A stretch of DNA of 64,000 nucleotides from positions 62,001 to 126,000 of the forward strand of contig JBBEBR010000006.1 of NCBI GenBank assembly GCA_040882225.1. Reading direction: 5' to 3'. This DNA comes from Gracilimonas sp040882225. Its GTDB lineage: Bacteria > Bacteroidota > Rhodothermia > Balneolales > Balneolaceae. The notes under the pieces were generated by a model. The model saw nothing but the letters and a program-made list of their open reading frames with translations, did not search any database and was not told the origin of the DNA. Positions 41,755-50,280 of this stretch are shown piece after piece (position 1 is the first letter of the stretch; each line of letters begins with the position of its first letter). The translations under genes were made by a program, and so were the position numbers.

Positions 41755-41772
41755 ACCACTATCATAATTTAT

Positions 41773-41807
41773 AAAAGGAGTGCTCCGTAAGGTGTACTCC
41801 TTTTTTT
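41773..41807 (+). terminator. Intrinsic terminator of the SlyD-like gene
   Basis: AAAAGGAGT (41773-41781), a 14-nt loop, ACTCCTTTT (41796-41804), followed by further Ts (to 41807). The 9-bp stem is perfect. Confidence 0.9.
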
Positions 41808-41845
41808 ATATTTGATGCTTTAACATTTCCTAAAAAACTCTCTGC

Positions 41846-42991
41846 ATGGCTGATTTTTCTTCCAAAAGTATAATCTCTGTAACCTGTCCAAAACGCATCA
41901 CTCCGTATCTCCAAAAAGAACTCATTGATTTAGGTTTTCCTATTTTGAAAGAACGGTTAGCAGGCGTTGAAACAGAAGGAAGCCTTAACGACTGCATGAT
42001 GCTCAACCTCTGCCTGCGCACTGCGCACCGGGTTCATTTTCAGTTAAAAGAATGCACTGCCAATAATGCCGATGAGCTGCACAAGCAACTCGTTACCATC
42101 CCGTGGGAAGATTTTATCGATAAACATGGCTATGTGAGTGTTACTTCCTTCATCAAAAATAAAAGCATTACGAACACGCAGTTTGCGAACCTGAAAGTAA
42201 AAGATGCTATCGTGGACAGAATTAGGGGAAAAACCGGAACTCGACCCGATTCTGGCCCTGATCTAAATAAAGCGGTAGTTTTTCTTTTCTGGAAAGATAG
42301 TCAGGTGCAGATTTATCTCGACACTTCCGGAGAATCGATTTCTCGGCGGGGCTATCGTACCGAAAGTCATATCGCACCCATGCAGGAAACTCTTGCCGCC
42401 GCGCTTGTGCTGGCAAGTAAATGGGAACCGGGACAGAATTTTATCAATCCCATGTGCGGAAGCGGAACAATAGTTATTGAGGCTGCACTTCAGGCACTAA
42501 ATCGAGCTCCCGGCTTACTGCGTCCGAATTTCGGGATAAAGCATATCCTTGGTTTTAATGAAGAACGATGGAGTGATCTGAGGTCAGATTTGAAGAATAA
42601 GTCCACAAAGGATTTCGAGGGACAAATAATCGCTTCCGATAACAATGTACAAGCTATTGATGCAGCTCAGAAGAATATTCGAACCGCTGGTTTGGATCAT
42701 CTCATTGACTTAAGAAAATGTGATTTTAGGGAAACGGAAGTTCTATCCGGAGAATCTGGAGTGGTAATGTTAAATCCGCCATATGGCGACCGAATGGGTG
42801 ATGAAAATAACCTCGGAGATTTATATCAATCGATTGGAGATTTTTTCAAAAATGAATGCAAAGATTATTGGGGATATGTTTTTACGGGGAATTTTGACCT
42901 CGCGAAAAAAATAGGTTTACGCACCAGTCAGCGCATCGAGTTTTATAATTCTACCATTGATGCACGATTGCTCGAATTTGAGCTTTACTGA
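41846..42991 (+). CDS. THUMP-domain class I RNA methyltransferase (RlmL N-domain/TrmN-like)
   Basis: A 381-residue RNA methyltransferase. A THUMP RNA-binding region occupies about 60-165 (VTSFIKNKSITNTQFANLKVKDAIVDRIRGKTG), followed by a class I methyltransferase domain with the SAM motif FINPMCGSGTIVIEAAL, motif IIASDNNVQAIDAA and the catalytic NPPYGDRM. This matches the first (m2G2445) half of E. coli RlmL, without its second domain. Whether the target is 23S rRNA or tRNA cannot be told from sequence. ATG at 41846; 38 bp after the upstream terminator. Confidence 0.9.
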   Translation: MADFSSKSIISVTCPKRITPYLQKELIDLGFPILKERLAGVETEGSLNDCMMLNLCLRTAHRVHFQLKECTANNADELHKQLVTIPWEDFIDKHGYVSVTSFIKNKSITNTQFANLKVKDAIVDRIRGKTGTRPDSGPDLNKAVVFLFWKDSQVQIYLDTSGESISRRGYRTESHIAPMQETLAAALVLASKWEPGQNFINPMCGSGTIVIEAALQALNRAPGLLRPNFGIKHILGFNEERWSDLRSDLKNKSTKDFEGQIIASDNNVQAIDAAQKNIRTAGLDHLIDLRKCDFRETEVLSGESGVVMLNPPYGDRMGDENNLGDLYQSIGDFFKNECKDYWGYVFTGNFDLAKKIGLRTSQRIEFYNSTIDARLLEFELY

Positions 42992-43006
42992 TTTAATAAG
43001 ATTAAG

Positions 43007-43105
43007 GATTAATGGGATTTTTAGCTCTGCGGCATCACTCAATAGCGCCTTCAATAAATCACTCGAAGGCAGGATCATCTGAGAAATCTCTCAATCCCAC
43101 TAATC
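43007..43105. repeat. Palindromic element at the 3' end of the glycosyltransferase gene
   Basis: GATTAATGGGATT (43007-43019) pairs with AATCCCACTAATC (43093-43105) with one mismatch; GCCTTC/GAAGGC and GAGAAATCTC hairpins are nested inside. The right arm covers the last codon and stop of the glycosyltransferase gene, so the element supplied the gene end. It lies between convergent genes. Confidence 0.65.
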
Positions 43106-44344
43106 TGTAGTTCTGTTTTTTGCCTCTATCCATTTGCTCATAAATCGGGTACTTGCAAGATGATGGTGCTGAAGCATAGCACCGGTGAAATTATCTCTTC
43201 GGTGATTTTTTAGGTTTTCGAGAAGTTCAGAAACATTGTTCACTAACTTCTCTCCCAGTTCATCTTCTGGATATAATCCATTAATAATTTGAATTCCCTG
43301 TTCTTGCGAAGTTTTCCACCTGTCTTCGTTGCTATAAAGTTCTACAGCAGCATTCGCAAGTTCATCTGCATTATTCGCAATCATTCCCGGCCAGAGAAAA
43401 TCACCATGCATTGATTCAGCTCCAATATCGGTAGTAACGCTCGGTGTTCCGCATTGCATGGCTTCAATCAGCTTTCCTTTGAGGCCGGCTCCAAATCGCA
43501 GCGGTGCTAACATTACCCTTGCCTGCCCTACCACTTTCTTGGCGTCATCTGCTCTTCCTTTTATCAAAAAACCTTCTTTGGGATTATCAAGCTGTTCTAC
43601 TTTTTGAGATGAATATGCGCCGTAAATATGAAGCTCAGCTTTCGGAAGTTTAGCTCGTATCAATGGCCAAATTTCTTCCTTCAGATACAAAACAGCGTTC
43701 CAGTTTGGCTCGTGCAGAAAATTCCCAATTGATACAAAGTTGGCTCGGTGATGGTAATCAGCCCAGCAATCAATATCTGTCTTCTCCAACTCATTAAGCA
43801 TAAATGGAAGATGAAATAATAAGCTCTGATCTACTTTGAAGAAATTCTTCAGGAGATTCATCTCATATTCAGAAATAATCAAAGACAAATCACACCGCCA
43901 GATACTCGCGATTTCCCGTTTTGCCACATCTGAGATCAAATCCGAGTTGTCGAACTCTCTTCCCTTTTTCCAGGCTTGTTCTCGGCCAAATCTCAGGCAA
44001 TGAAGATCTTCGGTATCCAACATTCGCAAAGCGCCTGCACAATGTTCGGCTACTCGCCATCCAAACTGTTCTTCAGTCATAAACCGGTCAAATAAAACTA
44101 CATCAGGATTCAGTTTCCTGATGAAATCATCAAAAGACGAATTATTAAGCTCAATTTGAAAACAATCAATCCCTGATGTTTCTAAATCAGCACTAAAGCT
44201 ACTTTTAGATGCAGCTGAGGCAAAAACAATTTCCCACTTATTTGATTGGAATAGCTCCAAAAGCTGCATTATCCGGGAACCTGCCGCGGAGGATTTTGGC
44301 TCTGGCCAGACTTTTCCGAGTACTACTATTTTTCTGCTTTGCAT
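43100..44344 (-). CDS. Glycosyltransferase family 4-like protein
   Basis: A 414-residue GT-B fold glycosyltransferase. The N-terminal domain begins VVLGKVWPEPKSSAAGSRIMQLL, which is the acceptor-side pattern of GT4-type enzymes, and the C-terminal domain has FVSIGNFLHEPNWNAVLYL, HIYGAYSSQKVEQL, RVMLAPLRFGAGLKGKLIEAMQCGTPSVTT with the nucleotide-sugar-binding Glu. The sugar and acceptor are unknown. Its 3' end overlaps a palindrome (43093-43105). No polysaccharide cluster is nearby. Confidence 0.85.
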   Translation of the reverse strand: MQSRKIVVLGKVWPEPKSSAAGSRIMQLLELFQSNKWEIVFASAASKSSFSADLETSGIDCFQIELNNSSFDDFIRKLNPDVVLFDRFMTEEQFGWRVAEHCAGALRMLDTEDLHCLRFGREQAWKKGREFDNSDLISDVAKREIASIWRCDLSLIISEYEMNLLKNFFKVDQSLLFHLPFMLNELEKTDIDCWADYHHRANFVSIGNFLHEPNWNAVLYLKEEIWPLIRAKLPKAELHIYGAYSSQKVEQLDNPKEGFLIKGRADDAKKVVGQARVMLAPLRFGAGLKGKLIEAMQCGTPSVTTDIGAESMHGDFLWPGMIANNADELANAAVELYSNEDRWKTSQEQGIQIINGLYPEDELGEKLVNNVSELLENLKNHRRDNFTGAMLQHHHLASTRFMSKWIEAKNRTTD

Positions 44345-44438
44345 CTTCTGGATTCTGCTATGATATGTTCAAATAATTTCAGATTATCACCATCGTCTAA
44401 ACTCATTGGATTTTCCACCTAACTTACCTTAAAAAAAT

Positions 44439-45320
44439 ATGAACGCACTTAAAGCTACTCTTACTTTATGTAGTTTATTATTTGTCTCACTCTGCATAAC
44501 TGAACCTGTTCAGGGGCAGTTTTCTATCGATTCTACCAAAACTTACCTGGTTATAAAAAATGATGGATCTGAATTCGTTGGTAAAATTCTTTCTCATGAT
44601 GCCCGTGAAATCTTAATTGCAACCAATAAACAGGGACAAGTTATTATCCCTCGCCACGAAATTAAAGAAATACGTGAGCTGGATGAAGAAGAAATCACAA
44701 ATGAAGGTAATTTAAGATTAACGGAACTTTTTGCTACCCGCTACTTTATCGCTACAAATGGATTACCCATGAAAAAAGGCGATAGTTATATAATTTGGAA
44801 TTTATTTGGACCGGATTTACAGTTCGGGGTTTCAGATAATTTTGGCCTTGGGATTATGACCAGCTGGGTTGGTTATCCAATAATTGGTTCGGCAAAATAC
44901 ACTCTTAATTTAGGTGAAAATACCAATCTTGCATTAGGCACTTTGCTGGGAACCGGCTCATGGGCACTTCCCGAATTTGGAATAGCTCTACCCTACAGTG
45001 CGTTAACCTTTGGCGACCGCGCAAAGAATATCACTTTTTCTGTAGGATATGGGGGCGTATGGGTTGATAATGAATCCGATGGCAGGGCATTGTTATCAAT
45101 TGCGGGAATTACTAAAGTGAGTGAAAAATTCAGCTTTGTATTCGATTCATTCATAATTACAGGCTCATCAAACGATAGCGGTGCCGCTTTGCTGATTCCT
45201 GGAATTCGTGTACAAACCCAGAATGACAGAGCCTTCCAATTAGGTTTTGCCGGTGTAGCTGCAGATGGGAAACTCTCTCCTCTTCCAATTCCAATGATTC
45301 AATGGTTCAGGAAGCTTTAA
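44439..45320 (+). CDS. Exported protein, probable outer-membrane barrel, function unknown
   Basis: A 293-residue protein with a signal peptide (about 1-27, ending EPVQGQ). A short N-terminal region looks like a beta-rich domain (YLVIKNDGSEFVGKILSHDAREILIATNKQGQVIIPRHEIKEI), followed by amphipathic strands (about 90-290; LGTGSWALPEFGIALPYSAL, FSVGYGGVWVD) suggesting a barrel. I do not recognise a named family. It is divergent from the glycosyltransferase gene. Confidence 0.65.
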   Translation: MNALKATLTLCSLLFVSLCITEPVQGQFSIDSTKTYLVIKNDGSEFVGKILSHDAREILIATNKQGQVIIPRHEIKEIRELDEEEITNEGNLRLTELFATRYFIATNGLPMKKGDSYIIWNLFGPDLQFGVSDNFGLGIMTSWVGYPIIGSAKYTLNLGENTNLALGTLLGTGSWALPEFGIALPYSALTFGDRAKNITFSVGYGGVWVDNESDGRALLSIAGITKVSEKFSFVFDSFIITGSSNDSGAALLIPGIRVQTQNDRAFQLGFAGVAADGKLSPLPIPMIQWFRKL

Positions 45321-45330
45321 AGTGTAAGGG

Positions 45331-45990
45331 TTATTTTTTCTGGATTATGGTGATGCCATCCCGAAGAGGAATCATAATCTGATCTACCCTTTTATCTTCC
45401 GCAACCATTTTATTGAAATCATGAATGGCTTCTGATTTTTGATCATTGGGATTTAGCACGCTTCCTCCCCAAAGCGTATTATCAGCGGCTAAAATTCCAC
45501 CAGAAGTTAGTTTTGAGAGCAACTTTTCGTAGTACAATGGATAGCTCACTTTATCGGCATCAAGAAAAATGAAGTCAAAGATACCCTCTATTCCATCAAG
45601 CAAATCCCGAGCATTTCCTTTCATCATGATAATTTTTTTATGCTGATCATATCGCTTGAAATGATTAGTAGCTATTTCCTGAAACTGTTCGTTCATCTCT
45701 AAGGTGATAATTGTTCCGTCTTCTGGTAAAACCTCAGCCATAGCAAGAGCCGAATAGCCGGTAAAAGTACCAACTTCCAGTACGCGCTTAGCACCACTGA
45801 TTTTGATAAGCATTTTAAGGAGCTGAGCTATCGAATTACCGCTCAGCATATCGATAAACTCCAGCTCATTTGCTGAAGACTCCACTAATTCCTGAAGATT
45901 TTCAGATTCCTGTGAAGTCATTTTATCCACATAATCACCAATTCGGGAATCGATAATAGAAATGGTAGATTTGTTATTATTCTTGTTCAT
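45331..45990 (-). CDS. Class I SAM-dependent O-methyltransferase (caffeoyl-CoA OMT-like)
   Basis: A 219-residue methyltransferase of the O-methyltransferase type 3 family. The SAM-binding motif VLEVGTFTGYSALAMAEVLPEDGTIITLEM and FDFIFLDADKVSYPLYYEKLL with the metal-binding Asp, and ADNTLWGG, are intact. Members methylate catechol-like hydroxyls with a divalent metal. The substrate is unknown. It starts 2 bp from the divergent acyltransferase gene, which leaves no room for separate promoters. Confidence 0.9.
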   Translation of the reverse strand: MNKNNNKSTISIIDSRIGDYVDKMTSQESENLQELVESSANELEFIDMLSGNSIAQLLKMLIKISGAKRVLEVGTFTGYSALAMAEVLPEDGTIITLEMNEQFQEIATNHFKRYDQHKKIIMMKGNARDLLDGIEGIFDFIFLDADKVSYPLYYEKLLSKLTSGGILAADNTLWGGSVLNPNDQKSEAIHDFNKMVAEDKRVDQIMIPLRDGITIIQKK

Positions 45991-45992
45991 AT

Positions 45993-46811
45993 TTGAAAGA
46001 TAAAACCCAGATTAAAAATATCATCGAAAAGAATTCATCGACTTTTATACCGGCTCAGGAATCCACTTTTATAATTTGGTTTTTTGATGTTTACACCCGA
46101 TTTCTAATCAAATTCAGGTTCCATAAAGTAACAATTCATCAGGAATATCAACCTGCTGAAAACTCCAGAACGGTTTACTTTTTAAATCATAATTCCTGGT
46201 GGGATGGTTTAATTCCATTGTACCTGAATCGTAAATTCTTTAACCAAAAAGCTCGGGCAATGATGGAAGACAAACAGATGCGAAAGTATCCCTTCTTTAG
46301 AAAACTGGGAGCTTTTTCCGTTAATCTTGAAGATTCCAGAGCATCCATTTCATCTCTCCGATATGCGGCAGAATCTTTGCAACGTCCAAATTCCAGTTTA
46401 TTCATCTATCCTGAAGGAACCATAACACCCGTTTCCGATCAAAAACCAAAATTCAAAACCGGTCTTGCCTGGATCTATGCAAATTCTAAAAATGTAGATT
46501 TTGTGCCGGTTTCACTTTATTTACACACACTGAAAAGCAGCAAGCCCGAACTGCGTATTTTTATCAGTGAGCCTGTGCATCACGACAAAAACTTAGCCAG
46601 GGAAGAACTGACCACTTTGTTCGAAATTGACCTTCACAAATTACTTCTTAAAAACAGAGAATCAGCTGAAATTTCTGATAATAATAACTCACCAGGTCCA
46701 AGGATACATTCGTTTAGATTTTTGAACCCAATGAGGTTTCTCATTTTTATACCGAAGGCGCATATGAACCAAGGGCCAGAATTTTTTGGCATAAATTCTA
46801 CCCGGAGATAA
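45993..46811 (+). CDS. PlsC-type acyltransferase, CruD-like candidate
   Basis: A 272-residue lysophospholipid acyltransferase-fold protein. The catalytic HX4D reads HNSWWD (His66, Asp71), and SLFIYPEGTITP is the substrate-binding motif. In Chlorobi, CruD-type acyltransferases attach a fatty acid to carotenoid glucosides, and the downstream genes are a crtC-like hydratase and a cruC-like glycosyltransferase, so this role is plausible; a phospholipid role cannot be excluded. The start must be the TTG at 45993, as no ATG occurs in frame for many codons. Its last 123 bp overlap the convergent crtC-like gene. Confidence 0.78.
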   Translation: MKDKTQIKNIIEKNSSTFIPAQESTFIIWFFDVYTRFLIKFRFHKVTIHQEYQPAENSRTVYFLNHNSWWDGLIPLYLNRKFFNQKARAMMEDKQMRKYPFFRKLGAFSVNLEDSRASISSLRYAAESLQRPNSSLFIYPEGTITPVSDQKPKFKTGLAWIYANSKNVDFVPVSLYLHTLKSSKPELRIFISEPVHHDKNLAREELTTLFEIDLHKLLLKNRESAEISDNNNSPGPRIHSFRFLNPMRFLIFIPKAHMNQGPEFFGINSTRR

Positions 46812-47759
46812 GTATTCTGAAATTCCTTTCGCCGCCAAAACTTCTCCCTTTCTTTTCATCACAGCATCACCCAAAAAACGTTGGTAAAAAGGTCCGTTAT
46901 CGAGCAGTGAAGAGGTTTGGATAGTGATTTCTGTTCCGGCTGAGCTAAGCTCAAATTTGCGGACAGATTTCAAACCAAATAAATTTCTGGAATAATATGT
47001 GGGATTTACTTCTGTGAAAGTTTCTAACACTTTTTGACTCTTACGGTCAATCAGCCATGTTTCGAATTGCTGCCCCTCCTCCTTATTCATTAAATAATAA
47101 ATGAGAGTAGAGTTCTTAAAATGATATCTACCCCAGTACCAATCTTTGAAACTGTCTTTCATGGGTTCAAAGCCGGTGTTATGATCAAAATACCCGGTTC
47201 CTTCGAATTCAATCTCTTCGTGTATAGAAGTTCCTTTAACCGACATCCGGGCTTCAATATTTGCCTGAGGTAGCAAAAGATTCCACGAATGTTTTTCCAA
47301 GCTTTCATTTGATGAAATCAATTCCTTGCTGCACAGATTTCCAGCACCCTTAATTGTTCCGAATAATGAATGGCCGGAATCCAGTGTTTGATTTAGCTCA
47401 ATTTGGAATGTTAACTCTTCCCCGTCCGGCATAATCCTGAAGAAATTCTCGCCGATTTTTAAAAGGAAAGAATCTTCATCCCAAGAAAAATCTTCTGAGC
47501 TATATTCGAGAAAACTATAATAAATTGGTTTTCCATCTTCGTATAAGGAAATGCTAATGGCGGGGTAATTTCCAGGTTGAACCTCGCTTTTTTCTAAACC
47601 TTTTATTTGATTGGTAGAGAAAGGATTACAGTGGTAGAAAATAATTACAAATCCATGTACTCCGTCATTACTTGTACCATCAAAATACCACCATTCATAG
47701 CTCCCCGAAGGCTTATTTTGTGCCGGAGAAATAGCCGCTAAATTTGTAGAAATATTCAT
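46689..47759 (-). CDS. crtC: CrtC-like carotenoid 1,2-hydratase
   Basis: A 356-residue protein of the hydroxyneurosporene synthase (CrtC) family, which hydrates the psi end of acyclic or monocyclic carotenoids. Typical segments are GSYEWWYFDGTSNDGVHGFVIIFYHCNPFS at the start, FEGTGYFDHNTGFEPM and DWYWGRYHF (the His/Asp-rich core), and PFYQRFLGDAVM late. The ATG at 47759 is preferred to a TTG two codons upstream. The gene is convergent with the acyltransferase and overlaps it by 123 bp; it is divergent from the glycosyltransferase, 23 bp away. Confidence 0.82.
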   Translation of the reverse strand: MNISTNLAAISPAQNKPSGSYEWWYFDGTSNDGVHGFVIIFYHCNPFSTNQIKGLEKSEVQPGNYPAISISLYEDGKPIYYSFLEYSSEDFSWDEDSFLLKIGENFFRIMPDGEELTFQIELNQTLDSGHSLFGTIKGAGNLCSKELISSNESLEKHSWNLLLPQANIEARMSVKGTSIHEEIEFEGTGYFDHNTGFEPMKDSFKDWYWGRYHFKNSTLIYYLMNKEEGQQFETWLIDRKSQKVLETFTEVNPTYYSRNLFGLKSVRKFELSSAGTEITIQTSSLLDNGPFYQRFLGDAVMKRKGEVLAAKGISEYLSPGRIYAKKFWPLVHMRLRYKNEKPHWVQKSKRMYPWTW

Positions 47760-47782
47760 ACCCAAATAAAAGATTAAGGAAG

Positions 47783-48973
47783 ATGAACGGCAACCACATC
47801 TTTGCTACCTTTCGTTCAATGGAAGCTATCATCTATATTTCTATTGCCTACCTGGCGCTGACAACTTTGGTGCTCATCCGAAATTGGTTTACACTGGAAG
47901 GTTTAAATAGTTTATCCAATAATGAAGAAGAGATCGGTTTTCCCCTTGTAAGTATTTGTATTCCCGCCCGTAATGAAGAAGACGTTATAGATCGCTGTGT
48001 AACAAGTGCTTTAAAACAGGATTACCCAAATTTTGAAGTACTTATTTTGAATGATAATTCCACTGATAGAACCACCCAAATTCTCGATAAATTTTCTGGG
48101 ATTATTGCCAATCTCCATCACTTAAATGGAAAACCCAAACCTGATGATTGGCTTGGAAAACCTTGGGCTTGCCATCAGTTAAGCCTACAGGCAAAAGGTA
48201 AATATCTGGTTTTTATTGATGCCGATGTGTGGCTTGAAGAATCCGCTGTTTCTAAAACGGTTTTGGCTCTTACGCAGAAAGATGCAATCACAGTTTGGCC
48301 GAAACAACATTTCGGAAGCTTTTGGGAAGCGTTAATTATTCCGCTGGTCTACCACGTTTTATACACGCTACTTCCCGCTAAATTCGTAGAACGTGACCCT
48401 GATTTTATACCCAGGTACTTACAGAAGAAGTTTTCTTTAGAGTTTGCAGCGGCTTGCGGGCAGTTTCTTGCATTCAATAAAGAAGCTTATCACAAAATTA
48501 ATGGCCACAGGTCTGTGAAAAATGAGATTGTGGAAGATGTGAAGCTGGCAAAAATCCTTAAGGGAAGAAACTTAGGACTGAAAATGTATCATGGAGTTGG
48601 AACTGTACATTGCCGTATGTATCAGAACCACAATGAACTTTGGCAGGGTTTCAGAAAGAATTTTTTTGCGGGTTTCAGTTATAATATTCCAAAGTTTATA
48701 GCGGCGGCAATTTTGCACATTATGGTTTTTATTCTCCCATTCATTATTGCAGGAGTTAGTTTATTCGGGGATGCGGATTTTTTTAAGCTCTCTTTGATAC
48801 CCATTATTTTGATTTTCTTTCAGCGCCTTCTTTTAGATATTCGATTTGGGTGGAATCCCTTATTCAGTCTTTTGCATCCTGTTGCAGTTCTCTGGTTTCA
48901 AGGGCTTGCAATTCGGAGTGTTTCCGATTATTTATCGGGGAAAAAAGCCATGTGGAAAGGCCGGGAAGTGTGA
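47783..48973 (+). CDS. Family 2 glycosyltransferase, CruC-like candidate
   Basis: A 396-residue membrane glycosyltransferase. An N-terminal helix (about 15-32) precedes a GT2 domain with VSICIPARNEEDVIDRCVTSAL, the DXD-like FIDADVWLEESA and a late NEIVEDVKLAKILK; three or four C-terminal helices follow (about 300-375). CruC of green sulfur bacteria has this layout and attaches glucose to the carotenoid hydroxyl made by CrtC. The context (crtC and an acyltransferase) supports that role. The ATG at 47783 follows AAGGAAG; a second ATG at 47819 gives MEAIIYISIAY and is an equally plausible start. Confidence 0.78.
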   Translation: MNGNHIFATFRSMEAIIYISIAYLALTTLVLIRNWFTLEGLNSLSNNEEEIGFPLVSICIPARNEEDVIDRCVTSALKQDYPNFEVLILNDNSTDRTTQILDKFSGIIANLHHLNGKPKPDDWLGKPWACHQLSLQAKGKYLVFIDADVWLEESAVSKTVLALTQKDAITVWPKQHFGSFWEALIIPLVYHVLYTLLPAKFVERDPDFIPRYLQKKFSLEFAAACGQFLAFNKEAYHKINGHRSVKNEIVEDVKLAKILKGRNLGLKMYHGVGTVHCRMYQNHNELWQGFRKNFFAGFSYNIPKFIAAAILHIMVFILPFIIAGVSLFGDADFFKLSLIPIILIFFQRLLLDIRFGWNPLFSLLHPVAVLWFQGLAIRSVSDYLSGKKAMWKGREV

Positions 48974-49041
48974 TTAATTTTCGCGAAATATTCGTGAATA
49001 TTGTTTTCTTTTTTGCAGATTGATGAACATATTGGAGGTAC

Positions 49042-49959
49042 ATGAAAGCATTGATTGAGAAATATCTGAAGTATCTGAAAATCGAACGGAATGCTTCGAA
49101 GCACACTATAATTTCCTATCAAACCGACCTGCTTTCTTTCCTTGAGTTTACAGCAAATCTTGAGCAAATCACCCCCGAAAAAGTTGATGCGTCTAATATC
49201 ACCCGGTTAACAATACGGCTATGGTTAGGTGAACTTTCTGAAATAGGCATGGCGAAAAGCACCATTGCACGAAAAGTAGCCGCTTTGCGTTCTTTTTTTA
49301 AATATTGTTTTAAACGCGGCCACATTCAAAATAATCCTGCACATTTGCTTGTTGTACCCAAAAAAGAACAAACACTCCCGAAAACAGCTACGATCGAAGA
49401 CATTGAGAGAATGATGGATGCCGTAAATATGGACACCGTTAAAGGACTGCAAGACCGCACCATTTTAGAATTATTTTATGCAACCGGAATTCGCTTGAGC
49501 GAGTTAACAGGATTGAACCTCACCGACGTTGATTTGAGGCAAAATCAGATTACGGTTACCGGAAAAGGCAATAAGCAACGCATTGTTCCACTTGGAAAAA
49601 CGGTTTCGGAAAAACTGGCTGAATTCCGAAAAAAGAGAACCGAATTATATGGAGAACGAACCGACAGTGATGCCCGAAAAGCGTTATTTATCGCCGCAGG
49701 CGGCCAGCGAATGTATGATCGGGCAGTGCGGTATATGGTAGAAAAGTATTTGAAGCAAACGAGTGAAGTCACTCAAAAAAGCCCTCACGTATTACGCCAC
49801 AGTTTTGCCACACACATGCTAAATAATGGTGCAGACATTCGCATAATCAAAGAATTTTTAGGGCATGCAAGCCTTGCGGCCACTCAGGTATACACACATA
49901 CCAGTGTAGAAAGATTAAAGAATATATATGAACAAGCTCATCCAAGAGCTAAAAATTAA
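49042..49959 (+). CDS. xerC: Tyrosine recombinase XerC/XerD
   Basis: A 305-residue tyrosine recombinase of the Xer type, which resolves chromosome dimers at dif. The SAM-like N-domain (YLKYLKIERNASKHTIISYQTDL) precedes the catalytic domain with Arg151 (TGIRLSEL), Lys175 (TGKGNKQR), His249 and Arg252 (HVLRHSFATH), His275 (LGHASLAATQ) and nucleophile Tyr284 (QVYTH). It is not an integron integrase: the additional IntI insert is absent. First of a tight operon with hpf and hprK (16 bp to hpf). Confidence 0.94.
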   Translation: MKALIEKYLKYLKIERNASKHTIISYQTDLLSFLEFTANLEQITPEKVDASNITRLTIRLWLGELSEIGMAKSTIARKVAALRSFFKYCFKRGHIQNNPAHLLVVPKKEQTLPKTATIEDIERMMDAVNMDTVKGLQDRTILELFYATGIRLSELTGLNLTDVDLRQNQITVTGKGNKQRIVPLGKTVSEKLAEFRKKRTELYGERTDSDARKALFIAAGGQRMYDRAVRYMVEKYLKQTSEVTQKSPHVLRHSFATHMLNNGADIRIIKEFLGHASLAATQVYTHTSVERLKNIYEQAHPRAKN

Positions 49960-49975
49960 ACCTAAGGAGTAGATT

Positions 49976-50275
49976 ATGAAAACTACATTCACAGCACGAC
50001 ATTTTGACGCCAGCACCGAACTCCAGGATTACTGTAGAGATTATGTACAGAAATTAGAGCATTTCTATGATCGAATAGTAATGTGCGACATCATATTGGA
50101 GCCTACTCCATCCAATGAAAATCCGCAGCAGGCAGAATTAATTGTGAAAGTACCCAAGAAAGTGATTACCGTTAAGGAAGAAGCGGCTACCTATGAACAA
50201 GCCATTCATAATGCTGTAGAAGTTTTGAGCCGACAATTGAAACGGTACAAAGATAAAATGCACTCCATAAACTAA
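49976..50275 (+). CDS. hpf: Short ribosome hibernation-promoting factor (HPF/RaiA)
   Basis: A 99-residue HPF-type protein that binds the 30S subunit and silences ribosomes under stress. The beta-alpha-beta-beta-beta-alpha fold pattern is seen: FTARHFDASTELQDYCRDYVQKLEHFYDRI, QAELIVKVPKKVITVKEEAATYEQAIHNAVEVLSRQLKRYKDK. The C-terminal dimerisation domain of long HPF is absent. It lies 16 bp after xerC (GGAG in the gap) and 5 bp before hprK. Confidence 0.92.
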   Translation: MKTTFTARHFDASTELQDYCRDYVQKLEHFYDRIVMCDIILEPTPSNENPQQAELIVKVPKKVITVKEEAATYEQAIHNAVEVLSRQLKRYKDKMHSIN

Positions 50276-50280
50276 ATTAT

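Noticed and set aside
49042..49959. XerC as the integrase of the cassette-like array
   Set aside because: It is 36 kb away, lies in the conserved xerC-hpf-hprK order and lacks the integron-integrase insert.
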